Shown here piece after piece: positions 54,224-64,000 of a stretch of DNA of 64,000 nt (within the stretch, counting starts at the first letter, position 1; every line of letters begins with the position of its first letter). The notes below the pieces were generated by a model that saw nothing but the letters and a program-made list of their open reading frames with translations, was not told the DNA's origin and made no database searches. Position numbers and translations under genes: made by a program. This DNA is from Hippopus hippopus (Eukaryota > Mollusca > Bivalvia > Cardiida > Cardiidae), in the NCBI GenBank assembly GCA_946811185.2, contig OX328107.1, positions 13,543,565 to 13,607,564 of the forward strand, given 5' to 3'.

Positions 54224-54311
54224 TAAAAATTTATTAAACTCGCCCACAAAAAATGTTATTAAGCTCACCAAAGGCTCGCTTAATAACATTTTTTGTAGAC
54301 TCGTTTAATAA
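54224..54311. repeat. Foldback hairpin
   Basis: TTTATTAAACTCGCCCACAA and AAAATGTTATTAAGC pair with GCTTAATAACATTTTTTGTA and GACTCGTTTAATAAAA. Confidence 0.7.
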
Positions 54312-54955
54312 AATTTTATCTCAAACACCAACTCATGTCAGATCCTATATAAATTATCTGGTAACGTGATAAAATAAGAAAAAGAAAATAGAATATATCA
54401 TGAAAGTTTCAGAATACCCTAAAATTTATATTGAATTACATTGAATATATAGATGGTGCCTCTTTTTCATATTGCACTGCCGAGGACATAGATACACATA
54501 TACGAGTTAATTTTTCAATTTTTTTCCTTTCACTCTGCTCAGTCTCAATGGATTATTTCTTTTTTCACACTTCTTTTCTTGTTGTCACCCTCTGAAGTTT
54601 TCAGTATCGGTTTAAACGTTTGGTTTATATGAATTCATTTTATTGGACTCACTGTAATTGATATATCACATGACTGTTGATTTTAAGGACAGGAACTGTT
54701 TAAGCTTTTATGCTTCCGTTCTAATCCTTTTCGTATTGCTTCGTTGTACTTGATGTAATATATGCAAAATATATTGAACAAAATATGTTTAAACTAACTT
54801 AAAATCCGCCACAACTCTTGCGAAAGTATCTGTCATTTTAATCCGGTAAGTGATAGCAGTTCTATGCTATCATGGTTCACTTTGTTGTTTTCTGTTTCGT
54901 TGTTTATACTCTTGTCGTCGTCAGTTTCTTGATAATTGAGTCGTCGTCAATGTCG
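54312..54955. other. AT-rich spacer
   Basis: Nothing recognised. Confidence 0.4.
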
Positions 54956-54957
54956 TT

Positions 54958-55726
54958 AATACGGGCGAAAGACCGCGCCGGAGGCGCGGTCTGAAGACCA
55001 CCTATAGGTTACACGTATTTAGTCATATCTCAACCCTGAAGAACAATTTTTCGGCCATTTTGAATTTCTCCATATGGACAAAAAGTTGGACTGTATCCGT
55101 ACTTCTACTTCCTTGACAACCAGAAGGTTGGTTTATTACAAGAAGAATTTAACACAGTCATACCAAACCCACAAGATAAAATTTAATTAATTTTTGTTAA
55201 AATTTCTTAAAATGTAATCTATCTACAACATTTCCTTTTGTTCGCGTTTCATAACACAAATATTGGGGGGGGGGGGGGGGGGGGGAAATACCAATATTGT
55301 TAGTTTCAATGAGGTATGATCTACGCAGTGCGACATTCTTGCTTTGACGTCATTTTCTGATGTCGGCCTTGATCCCGTTCGTCCTCTTGCAGTTCGCCTT
55401 AATTATTTCGTGTTCGCTTTGGTTTCTTCAACACCCTTACCTACGTCTTGTGTTTTTTAACACTTTGTTAACAAGGCTAATGAAAAAATTACTTCTCCAA
55501 TTGTTATTTAATGAAGAAAAATAGTATTGTAAATATTGTTGATTTTGAGAAAGCTGACAAGAGGACTAGGGATAGATAGTTGGGTACTACATACATGTAG
55601 AGGATTGGATAAAGATATTTCAGGAGATTTGGGACAAAGAGACAGGAAGAGTGCCTGTCGCATTGTTTTGGGTTGGTTGGGTCGTTTGTTTTAATATGTC
55701 TGAGAAAAAAGTCTCTTTCGCCCGTT
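54958..55726. mobile_element. Possible MITE with ACGGGCGAAAGA ends
   Basis: ATACGGGCGAAAGAC at the left is mirrored by GTCTCTTTCGCCCGT at the right, about 770 bp apart. Just inside the left end is a GACCGCGCC/GGCGCGGTC hairpin. A G-run of about 21 lies at 55265-55285. The pairing is short and may be coincidental. Confidence 0.35.
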
Positions 55727-55844
55727 TCTAGGCTTTGCCTATTTTCATATTAATGATCATGATGATCATAATGATTTCGTTGGTGATGATGGTAGTTGTG
55801 GTAGTTGATGTTAGTGGTTGGATTTTTGTACTAATTGGTTTTGT

Positions 55845-55878
55845 GTGTGTGTGTGAGTGTGGGTGTGTGTGTGTGGGT

Positions 55879-55946
<68 letters not shown>
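55845..55946. repeat. GT microsatellite
   Basis: Nearly pure TG repeat with a few GGG interruptions. Confidence 0.97.
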
Positions 55947-56308
55947 TTGTGGTAGTATGGTAGTGGTGGTGTACATAACGCAGGGGTTCAGATACGTTCG
56001 AATTTGACAATCATTCTTTCTTCACTAAACCTTAACTGTGGGTGCTCATAAGCCCTGTTTCATCGAGACACTCACATGTATGACCAAAGCATAGATTTTA
56101 GTAAAAGACAAAAATAATATTACTTTTTGAACCGCAGAACACTCTTTTTTTTTTCTGAACGTATGGCCAGATATAAAAAAGATTAGAAATCAGAATACAT
56201 AGCAATATACGGTATACAAGATTACCTATTTATAGAAGTTTTATTAAAGAAGATAAAGGAAAGATAATTAAATCATTCATATACAACCTTACCGGCATCG
56301 GTATATTT
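55947..56308. other. AT-rich spacer
   Basis: Nothing recognised. Confidence 0.4.
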
Positions 56309-56310
56309 AA

Positions 56311-56511
56311 TGCTATAGCAAACGACAGAAGTTTAGAATCGTCCAAACTGAAAAGAATTGCAGACGTACAAATTAAATCGGGCTCAATTTTCTAAAACAT
56401 TGTAGGAATACGGGGGTAAATGCTAACAACTAATTTTCTCCTCTTCCCAATTTTTTTTAAAGCCTTTTTCCTTAGTGTCGTTAAAACTCGTGATTGTATA
56501 GTAAAGGGTTA
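56311..56511 (+). repeat. MITE family A copy, diverged
   Basis: AGCAAACGACAGAAGTTTAG, AACTAATTTTCTCCTCTTCCC and GATTGTATAGTAAAGGGTTA. Confidence 0.6.
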
Positions 56512-56560
56512 TTTGATAAATGTACTAGTTTTCAATGAGTATAGCTTATTTCAGCTCCGA

Positions 56561-56606
56561 ATGACCTCAACACGTGTTGTTCTCTTCCTGTATGTCTTAG
56601 CATCTG
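56561..56606 (+). CDS. Candidate signal-peptide exon
   Basis: After TTATTTCAG-type acceptor sequence, ATG 56561 opens MTSTRVVLFLYVLAS, a short hydrophobic stretch typical of a signal peptide, directly before a donor-like GTATGA that also supplies the stop. It is plausible as a first coding exon only; no partner exon was found. Confidence 0.2.
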
Positions 56607-56629
56607 TATGACCCCCATTAACACTAACT

Positions 56630-56775
56630 TTTGCGTTTTGCAGAAAATCTTTTTGGAAGAAAATGTGGCAAAATGAAAATTGCTTGTTACAGGCATTTTT
56701 TCCTTTTGCTACCATGTTTTTCACTAGCATTTATGCCTTAAACCTTGATTATAAAGCATAATTTAAAGGATTTTT
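56630..56775 (+). repeat. MITE family A relic
   Basis: GAAGAAAATGTGGCAAAATG, TACAGGCATTTTTTCCTTTT and CTACCATGTTTTTCACTAGC keep the hairpin; ends are lost. Confidence 0.5.
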
Positions 56776-57003
56776 CGTGTGTTTTCGTTGGATAATAAAC
56801 AAAACCATAATCAGCCTGCACCTGTCTAAATATTTTTCTCTCTTATATTTACATGCAAATCACAACTACAGGGAGCTCGGGTAAGACATTTTATTACAAT
56901 AACCATGATATAAGGAGTGATAACAGGGAATTTTAGGGGTAACGAAAAACTAATTTCCCATTTTTTCGACGTTTTTTTTTTGAGTGAGCTACTGATCTGT
57001 ATA

Positions 57004-57210
57004 ACCTCTTACCAGACGACAAAATTTCATTCATACTAAAGGCATTTGCAGACGACATTTTAAAAGTGAATCCAATGATGAGATTTCGTATTGAAAGGGT
57101 AGAAAACTTCGTTGGAAAGGTAACCAGCATTTTCTCCTTTTCCAACAAGGTTTTCAAAAGCACTCTTAGTTAAGGTCGTGAAAACAAGTGATTGTGTGCT
57201 AATCGTTTAG
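57004..57210 (+). repeat. MITE family A copy
   Basis: CTCTTACCAGACGACAAAAT, AACCAGCATTTTCTCCTTTT and GTGATTGTGTGCTAATCG. The left hairpin arm is deleted. Confidence 0.65.
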
Positions 57211-57226
57211 AGCACATCAATATTTG

Positions 57227-57475
57227 ATCGTGATTCATGCTCTGTGAAAAGGAAGCTTGATGCATCTGCAAAAAGAATCGACCCATGTCAGCCTGCACAG
57301 TCCGCACAGGCTGACTTGGGTCAAAACTTTTTTTTCTTTGTAAGTTTTCTGCATGTCCAAGGACCATTCTACCTCCAGATTTAGTTGGTTGTTAGACAAA
57401 CGGATTTTATGGATCCATAATATTGTGATGACTTGCCTGACGGTGATGCAGTAAACTCAGTTTTAGCAGAGCGCC
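57227..57475 (+). repeat. MITE family B copy
   Basis: GATTCATGCTCTGTGAAAAG, perfect core GTCAGCCTGCACAGTCCG/CACAGGCTGACTTGG, right end AGCAGAGCGCCACCTAT decayed. Confidence 0.75.
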
Positions 57476-58378
57476 ACCTATATCATTTTATTAAATCAGT
57501 ATTTCGTTTTAATAGAAAAAAAAAGAAAACATATAATACTTGACACCTTCGGGGCTCCGCACCGAACATACTTATTTAGGCGGAAAAAATTTAATGCTCA
57601 TACCAGATAATTGTTCTTTTTTTCTACAATGTTTTTATTCCGTCCATTACTGTTTCGATCTTTGTTTACTATTTTACTATCGTTTTACTTTTAGGTCAAA
57701 CAAGCCTGCCTTTAAATAGTGTACACGGCAATGATTTAATTCAAATGAATTTGAAATTTGTCGATTTGAAAGATATTTAATCTTCTTTTTTTTTTCTATT
57801 TTTCATTTTGACGACACTCCTTACAGCTGGTGAGTATATATACTTATCATCTTCGTCCCACTAATATCGAGTCAATCTATTTTACTCCATTCCTATTAAA
57901 CTTGAGTTTATACTCAACTTAGTTTGTGCCAAGACTTTCAATTTCATTAGTACTTGTGAAAGTATGACTTTCACTTTTTAAGAAACAAGAAAAGCGAAGG
58001 TCGATAAGTTTAAAAAGTTGTGGTTTCTGAGGTGTATCAAATCAGTTCTGTACAATTTTGAAAGTTCATGCTCTGCTGAGTTGAACATGAAAAAAAGTTT
58101 TTTAAGTTCCTACCCTCAAATTACGTTTATACGTCGTTTTCAACAGTCTAACAGCAATGAGTCATAGCATCCATGCATTCCTAATGCTTCCTTATCCAAT
58201 ACTTCGCACGACTCTCAGATTTGCAAACTACTGGTTGCTTTTCAAAATGAACACTCCAATAACATTTAATGATACGACAGGAATACATGTATTTCCAGTG
58301 CTGTCACCAAACTTAAGAATTTAAAGAACTCCGTTCCATGCAGTCGGGTGTCTTAATTACGGGCTCAGATTTCATATA
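57476..58378. other. AT-rich spacer
   Basis: 58166-58245 resembles 32763-32840 (ATCCATGCnTTCCT to AAACTACTGG). Otherwise nothing is recognised. Confidence 0.35.
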
Positions 58379-58380
58379 TA

Positions 58381-59877
58381 TACTGACGTCCATAAGAAAC
58401 GCCGCATCTCCCTCTGTAGCGTCATATTTCATGAATTAAATATCGAATGCATGATTTTGTAATTTAAAAATGGACTTTGTCAATATTTCTACACACATCA
58501 CATGACACAAGCGTTTAGCTAAATATTACACAAATTTAACAGCCATTTCAACAAACTCACCCCCTTAAATTCATCAATACCGTGTATGGCCTCCTTGACT
58601 TGCTATCAGTGCCTGCAGTCGCCGTCCCATGGACCCACACAGATTACCCAGGAAGCAGCGTGGAATGCGAGTCCACTCTTCACGAAGAGCCTTTATCAAT
58701 TCTTGGACGTTTTGTGGCTGTGGGTTACGTCGACGTAAACGACGTCCAAGGATGTCCCACATGTGTTCGATTGGGTTACAGTCAGGAGAGTAAGCAGGCC
58801 ACGAAAGCACGGCAATATTATTGGCCATGAGAAAGTTTCTGGTAAATCTGGCCGTGTGGGGGTGCGCATTGTCATGTTGAAATGTAAGGCTACGGCGTTG
58901 CTGAAACATGGGAACGACCACAGGGCGAAGAACTTGGTTTACATACCGTCTGCCATTTAAATTACCATTAATAACCACTAGGTCAGTTCTAAATGTGTGT
59001 TTTATTGCTGCCCAAACCATTATACCACCACCACCAAAACGGTTGTGCTCCAGAACACAACTTTGGGTGTACCGTTCATTACGTCGACGGCAAACGCGGA
59101 CTCATCCGTCGGCACAGGAGAGGTTAAAACGGGATTCTTCACTGAAGACCACATCACGTCAACTTCTTCCAATGTTGTTTTGAGCCCACTGCCGACGTTC
59201 CCGACGGTGGCGGTTAGTTAGCACAAAACCACGGTACGGCCGCCTGCACAATATTCCACTATCCCGAAGACGTCGCCTTACTGTATTTCGATTTACATGT
59301 CTTCCACGATTCCCTATAACCATCGACGTTGTGGATTGCGCTGTGACAAAACAGTTTCGCAAGTGACGTTGACGGATGAAATTGTCTTGTCGAACAGACG
59401 TCACACGCGGAGCACCAGGTCGGAGTCTATCAGACAAGCTCCTTGTTTCGTTTACCCGTCGAACAAGACGCACTATTGTTGATCTTGCAACGTTAAAGCG
59501 TCTTGCAACGTGACTTTGGGAAAGACCGCTTTCAAGCATGCCCAAAATGCGTGCTCTTTCTTCATTATTTTGTCTTGGCATTTTCGAAATTGATGTTTTC
59601 AAAATATTGCTCGGAGTACTTAATTGTAAATCAATTACTGTATACACATGCGTAATTTTGACAGACAACACTACGTGGGGAAAATGCATGGGACGCCTGG
59701 GCAAAACGGTGCCATGAGCCATGTTTGAAGAAAACATAATAGACTGGCACGAAATTTCATACTTCAGTAGATTAGAGAAGTGAAAATTCAATGGTAGGCA
59801 AAAAGTGACATATATATTCTAGGTATGTACAAAGCTATCGCACTTTTGCGATGAGGCGTTTTTTATGGACGTCAGTA
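58381..59877 (-). mobile_element. Tc1-like DNA transposon, almost full length
   Basis: 28-bp inverted ends, TACTGACGTCCATAAGAAAC at the left and its near-complement at 59850-59877, differ at only two or three positions and sit in TATATA, consistent with a TA target. The interior carries a minus-strand transposase. Length about 1.5 kb is normal for the family. Confidence 0.85.
58574..59581 (-). pseudogene. Tc1-family transposase with two in-frame TGA stops
   Basis: Read from ATG 59581 the single frame runs 335 codons to a stop at 58574. The N-terminus has two helix-turn-helix units (GLSQSHVARRFNVARSTI and RNTVRRRLRDSG). TGA codons at 59159-59161 and 59102-59104 break it; both are one change from ordinary codons. 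The first catalytic site reads FSEES where FSDES is usual, so the first acidic residue is E, not D. The second D lies in QHDNAHPH and the E in CNPIEHMWD with 34 residues between (DD34E spacing). The C-terminus GGHTRY is intact. ATG 59581 is chosen over 59791 because the family begins near MPRQNNEER. Confidence 0.85.
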
Positions 59878-60049
59878 TATATTTAACATTGTCTTGTGTC
59901 TTTTTTATCCGCGGTTAAGCGGGCAAGCTTACTTCCGTTGTCTAAGAAAATAAATGTCCAAAGGTGAATGACTCTCTTCACATGGCTTACTGATAAAATA
60001 GGTATATTATGTGTACATGAGTAATGAAATTGTGTTTTTATATTTTTGA
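59878..60049. other. Short spacer
   Basis: Nothing recognised. Confidence 0.4.
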
Positions 60050-60312
60050 TATTTGAGCGTCGCTCTAGGAAAAGCGGGTTTAATGCATCTCTGTTATGCA
60101 TTATACAAAGCAGGAATCACATAATTATGGTACCATAAAATCCATTTTGTCTGACAAACGACTGAATCCTGAGGTAGACTGATCCTTGGACATGCAGAAC
60201 ATTGATCAATAGCAAAAAGTTTCGACTCATCTCAGCCTGCGCGAACTGCCCAGGCTGAGATGAGTCGACACTTTTTGCAGATGCAGTAAGCCCCTTTTCC
60301 ACGGAGCATGTT
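60050..60312 (-). repeat. MITE family B copy, inverted
   Basis: Perfect core CTCAGCCTGCGCGAACTGCC/CAGGCTGAGATGAG; the right end TTTCCACGGAGCATG is intact and the left end decayed. Confidence 0.75.
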
Positions 60313-61044
60313 TAAGTGGTTAATTTCTATTGTAATACAGACAGTTTTACGAAATATCAGCGTTCAAATTAAGATAGCAAGGAAACATTGTAAGGAAACA
60401 AAAATGACAGTCTTAAATGAAAATGCAAAACAGAAAGCGAAAAGAGACATCTGTTTGTAAATTCATCTATATAGAAAGACTGAAAGGACAAAACATATTA
60501 TCTTGATTGGCTGTAGTGTGTTTATAGCTCTATTAAAAGTATTTCAGCAATATTACGCCAAAGGCTCACCAATTCGTGTCCTTTCATGGATTTAACCAGT
60601 ACCATGCTGTAACTTTGTAGTGCCCTATCCGACAACACACCAGTGTCACTTGTGCAATCAGTAAGGATCGCACCAGGATTTTCTTATGACAAAATCCAAA
60701 GTCTTTAACCACTGAGCAACGGATGAAGCCGACGAAATGTAAGATTGTGCATGCCCTATGTCCATGTATATGATTGACATGCACATGTAAATCCAGTGTT
60801 ACTTAGAGCGCATGTGTTACTGTACCATGTAAAAAACATATCGAACTCACTCTATGTCTCATTTATTACTTTTCTTCTCCCTTTTTTTTTTTTACCCTTA
60901 TTTGCAATCAATCTGGATACTAGATGTGTTTCGTAAGTATATCTGTTATTTATTCTACACACACGAATCATTGTTAAAACTCCGCTTTTTGACCATAGAT
61001 GCTAATATGAAGTCTCTGTTTATTAAGGCTTAGCTGTGGAAAAC
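60313..61044. other. Unique sequence
   Basis: Nothing recognised; T-run at 60880. Confidence 0.4.
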
Positions 61045-61236
61045 AATTGAGCCATGCCCTGTGAAAAAGTATCCAACCATGCATTCCGCGCCGGCTCACA
61101 TGGGCCGAAACCTTTGCTATTGATCAATTTCTTGCATGTTCAAGGACCAGTCTATCTCAGCGTTTTGTCAGTTGTTAGACAAAATGGATTTTATGGATCC
61201 ATGATTAAATCCCTTTTTGCCAGAGCACGGCTCAAT
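61045..61236 (+). repeat. MITE family B copy, deleted core
   Basis: TTGAGCCATGCCCTGTGAAA and CCAGAGCACGGCTCAATT are the ends; the GATTTTATGGATCCATGATTA landmark is kept and the stretch after it is deleted. Confidence 0.75.
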
Positions 61237-61332
61237 TGTAATTGTTCATAGGAGAAACCAGATAAAAGGAAACAAGGTAGATCCGTTTAAATAGAGGTAG
61301 ACGTCACAAGAGGAATTGGAATACGAACATTA

Positions 61333-61517
61333 GCCCTTAGGCTGCTAAGCGCGTCTCAATAACCTGAACGTGCAGTCTGATCTTGGATCTACACTATCCG
61401 ATAAGGAGACACCGTTCCCCCCCTCCAAAAAAAATACTTTTGAAATAGCAAATTTTGGGTTTTTACTGTCGGCTTAAAAGTTTCATTTCTCTTATTTAGC
61501 AGGATAAGGGTTAAAAA
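61333..61517 (+). repeat. MITE family C copy
   Basis: TTAGCCCTTAGGCTGCTAAG, GTGCAGTCTGATCTTGGATC, CCGATAAGGAGACACCG and TTAGCAGGATAAGGGTTAA. The left hairpin arm is deleted. Confidence 0.75.
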
Positions 61518-62064
61518 CTGTTTTGTGGTTCAGTCTGAAGAGAAACAATAAAAAGTAACCACGTCAGGACTTGCGTCTTTTTCCTTAATGTTTTGCCCAT
61601 TGTTGAATAGTGAAATTTTCAGTTACCCTATAAATATTTTTCAAGATTATATGTAAATCCAACTAATCGTTGGAAAAGAAGTAGTTGAGGCTAACAATGA
61701 TGTCTAAAAGGACATACAGATTGTAGAGTAATAGCTCATGTGGTAACTCATAAATATAAAAAAAAAAAACCTACCAATTAGAACAAGAAAAGGATTATCG
61801 CAATCAGCTCCACTTGCTATGGATTTCATTAACGGTAGCAACTCTTATATATTGTTGTCATTAATGGGCCGACAATTAGGCTTGCAAAGAGGCCCGCAGA
61901 ATAGCCATCTCTGAAATTTTGACCAATCGCCAATTAGTATTTATTCATTCGAGACTTATAGAAAGAAATACGTCAAAAGAACGCTTAAACACCTATGCCT
62001 GCAAAGGAGATAAAACTTAGCCACATTGACATAAGGACTAAATGACTTGATCAGTAAATGGTCT
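61518..62064. other. AT-rich spacer
   Basis: Nothing recognised. Confidence 0.4.
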
Positions 62065-62302
62065 TACTCTTTCAAATCAAAGACGACGAAGTTTTAGAAA
62101 TGTCTATTATGATAACACTTGCAGAATACTTTCCAAATGAGGAGACTCAACTGATGGGATTTGTTTGTGAAATGCCAGAGAACCTTGTGAGAAAATGACA
62201 AATTTAGGTTACCGGCATTTTCTCGTTTTCCAACAGTGTTTTCAAAAGCCTTCTTCATTTGATTGTACGAGTATAACAAGGGGTTGTTAAAAAGGGTTTA
62301 AC
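62065..62302 (+). repeat. MITE family A copy
   Basis: ACTCTTTCAAATCAAAGACG, GGTTACCGGCATTTTCTCG, CCAACAGTGTTTTCAAAAGCC and TTAAAAAGGGTTTAA. Confidence 0.65.
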
Positions 62303-62514
62303 GCACACAGGTTCTAGTATTTTCCGGTACCCACCATATTTTGATTACGTTACACTTCGTCTATGTACTGTGGCTGACAAAAGTTCGTTGTCATGAATAT
62401 TGAATGAATGATCCATTGGTCCCGTAATGATCCTATGAGGAACTTTTGACCAGTGAAATGAAACGTTAAAAATCACACAAAAATATTTTCCAACTCTCGT
62501 TTATCATTTACTTC

Positions 62515-62655
62515 ATAATCCCGAGGTTTTACTACCTCTAGTAATAAAGCTTTTGAAAACCTTGTGACAAGCATTTTCTTAATCGCCCGCAATGTTTCCC
62601 GTCTTTTCAAATATAAACCACATAATTTGAGGTGCAGTTTGTTCGAGTGAGAGTT
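62515..62655 (-). repeat. MITE family A relic, inverted
   Basis: AATCCCGAGGTTTTACTACC, AAGCTTTTGAAAACCTTGTG, CGCAATGTTTCCCGTCTTTTC; internally deleted. Confidence 0.5.
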
Positions 62656-62725
62656 AATACATGTTTTCCTTCCTATTTTAAAGCTTCATCCTAGAAACTG
62701 TCGTGGAGGTGTAAGTATTCATATC

Positions 62726-63000
62726 TATGACCCATGCTCTGTGGAAATAGGGTTTAATGCATCTGCAAAAAGTATAGACCCATGTCACCCTACGCAGACC
62801 GCGCAGGGTGACCTGGATCAAAACGTTTTGCTTTGGGTAAATTTTCTATATGCCCAAGGATCATTCAACCTCTTGATTCTGTTGGTTTTTAGATAAAATG
62901 GATTTAATAGCTCCATAATTATTATGATGATTTGCTCAAGATATTCTGTATACTGAGATGCATTAGACCCCCATTTGCCAGAGCACCGGTCTTATGTTGT
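62726..63000 (+). repeat. MITE family B copy
   Basis: GACCCATGCTCTGTGGAAAT, core GTCACCCTACGCAGACCG/CGCAGGGTGACCTGG where compensating CAGCC to CACCC changes preserve the stem. Confidence 0.75.
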
Positions 63001-63500
63001 TCGAGTATAGTTAAATCAGTTACTGTTGAAACAGAACAATTGCCAGAGGTTTCCTTACGGATTTGGCATTGAGTTTGATTATGTTATGACAATTACTTAA
63101 TGCATACGAGAGTATAACTTATGTCGGAGAACAGCTAGTGAGTTGGTCCCATATTCGCCGGGAATTCTTAAGAATTTTTCTAGTTTCAAATTAACGCAAT
63201 TTCGTACTGATCGATCGACTAAGCGTAGCCAATAAAAAAATTTGTTAACTGTCTAAATTTAGAAATAGACTGAGAATGTTCCATAGAATGGTTTGGTGAA
63301 TACGGACCTTGGAAAGAATATTGTGTGTAGCATTGGTAAAATACAGACGGAATGTATGCAAAATTCAACTGACCGCAGTGTTATGACGATATGACTGATA
63401 TGATGTTGAGAACAATCTTAATCACCGAACAAGCATTATCTCCCTTTAGGAACAGCGTAGCCAATTTTAGGAAATGCCTAAACATATAAATCGCATTTCT
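63001..63500. other. Unique sequence with AAGAATTT..AATGGTTTGGTGAA element scrap
   Basis: 63140-63310 contains CCATATTCGCCGGGAATTCT and GAATGGTTTGGTGAATACGG, resembling the inverted ends at 49260-49440. Confidence 0.4.
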
Positions 63501-63519
63501 ACATGTGTAAAGACTATAT

Positions 63520-63775
63520 GGCCTGCAACACGCGAAAATTGGGATATTTGCGTAAGGTGTCGTCCCGGATCAGCATGGGCAACCCGCGCAGACTGATCCG
63601 AAACGACACTTTCTGTTTCTATGTAATTTTCTGTTTTGCGCAAGTCTACTGTAGGACAAAATCTTATGTAGTCGTAAAGTACCGTCTCGGATCAGCCTGC
63701 GCGGACTATACAGGCTGATCCGAGACGACACATTACGCAAATGCCCTAATGCCCCTTTTCGCGTGTTGCAGGCCA
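63520..63775. repeat. MITE family D (GGCCTGCAACACGCGAAA ends)
   Basis: GGCCTGCAACACGCGAAAA at the left is exactly mirrored by TTTTCGCGTGTTGCAGGCC at the right. Two internal hairpins, GTCGTCCCGGATCAGC with GCTGATCC-type returns and GTCTCGGATCAGCCTGCGCG/CAGGCTGATCCGAGAC, share the TGCGCAG-rich core style of family B. No coding capacity. Confidence 0.85.
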
Positions 63776-63776
63776 A

Positions 63777-63985
63777 TGAGAAACACTCTGGGTCAAGGGT
63801 GTTTAATGCATCACCGTAATGCGCTGTACCAAGCAAGACATCGCATATTTTATAGATCCATAAAACCCATTTTGTCCAACAAAGCACTTTATCATGAGGT
63901 AGAATAGTTCTTGGACATGTAAAAAATTTACGAGGACTGTGCAAGCTAACATACATTAAACTCCCCTTTCACAGAGTATGACGTT
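63777..63985 (-). repeat. MITE family B copy, inverted, abutting family D
   Basis: ATAGATCCATAAAACCCATTT, GTTCTTGGACATGTAAAAAA and CCCCTTTCACAGAGTATGAC identify it; the core hairpin is mostly deleted. Confidence 0.65.
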
Positions 63986-64000
63986 TATATATTTTTAAAT

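Noticed and set aside
54970..54991. Intrinsic (bacterial-type) terminator from GACCGCGCC/GGCGCGGTC hairpin
   Set aside because: No T-run follows, and the context is a eukaryotic repeat end.
55728..56007. Threonine/histidine- and cysteine/valine-repeat ORFs
   Set aside because: GT microsatellite artefact.
57831..57836. Three-base micro-exon between TTACAG and GTGAGT
   Set aside because: Too short to support without transcript data.
62684..62711. Micro-exon between TTTTAAAG and GGTGTAAGT
   Set aside because: Under 30 bp with no reading-frame support; splice-like words are expected by chance in 64 kb.

Overview
This is eukaryotic, gene-poor, repeat-saturated DNA. It is most likely from a bivalve mollusc, probably a heterodont clam or mussel. 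The reasons are the very dense short hairpin MITEs, a tRNA-headed SINE with an invertebrate-type core, the Tc1/mariner relics, and AT-rich spacers rich in ACATGTACATGT-type runs. The species cannot be named from the sequence. There are no operons, ribosomal RNA genes or CRISPR arrays. Coding potential is limited to mobile elements, one THAP-domain ORF, and a few short exon candidates.

Layout. 1-470 is the 3' end of a LINE. 882-6204 is a candidate Kolobok-like TTAA element carrying a THAP-domain ORF on the minus strand and a short acidic ORF on the plus strand, with MITEs nested inside. 8.5-9.6 kb has two phase-compatible exon candidates for a small secreted protein. They run into a 39-bp minisatellite of about 30 copies (9579-10752). 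12.96-15.7 kb is a decayed satellite split by a dead Tc1 element (13852-15309). 16.1-17.1 kb is a tandem array whose unit contains a tRNA-like promoter. 18.7-19.3 kb is a 40-bp repeat array.

The centrepiece is 21052-28660: a nearly complete LTR retrotransposon with gag, zinc knuckle, protease, INTEGRASE, then reverse transcriptase and RNase H. This Ty1/copia-like order in a Ty3/gypsy-type element is the hallmark of the Gmr1 group. Its capsid region resembles the SCAN domain. The polymerase part is broken by one in-frame stop and one frameshift, and the 5' LTR is split by a 0.9-kb long-TIR element. A solo LTR of the same family (40313-41535) lies inside a mariner relic (39353-41583).

29-39 kb holds a SINE, more MITEs, a 1.2-kb TA-target inverted-repeat element (34466-35671) whose empty site can be read next door, and a 2.4-kb long-inverted-repeat element (about 36063-38445). 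42.4-46.8 kb has two phase-compatible host exon candidates, a LINE relic and a 29-bp minisatellite with a 261-bp higher-order period. 49.7-54 kb is a nest of duplications around a 2995-bp element with 496-bp inverted arms, CACTGTG ends and a 5-bp target duplication, features reminiscent of Transib/RAG-like transposons. 58.4-59.9 kb is a Tc1 element with a dead transposase.

Three dispersed MITE families recur across the window. Families A and C are flanked by TTAA and start CCCTT, so they look like piggyBac-type non-autonomous elements; B has GAGCCATGC ends. All three carry a strong central hairpin. Most genome dynamics visible here are insertion into insertion, followed by decay.
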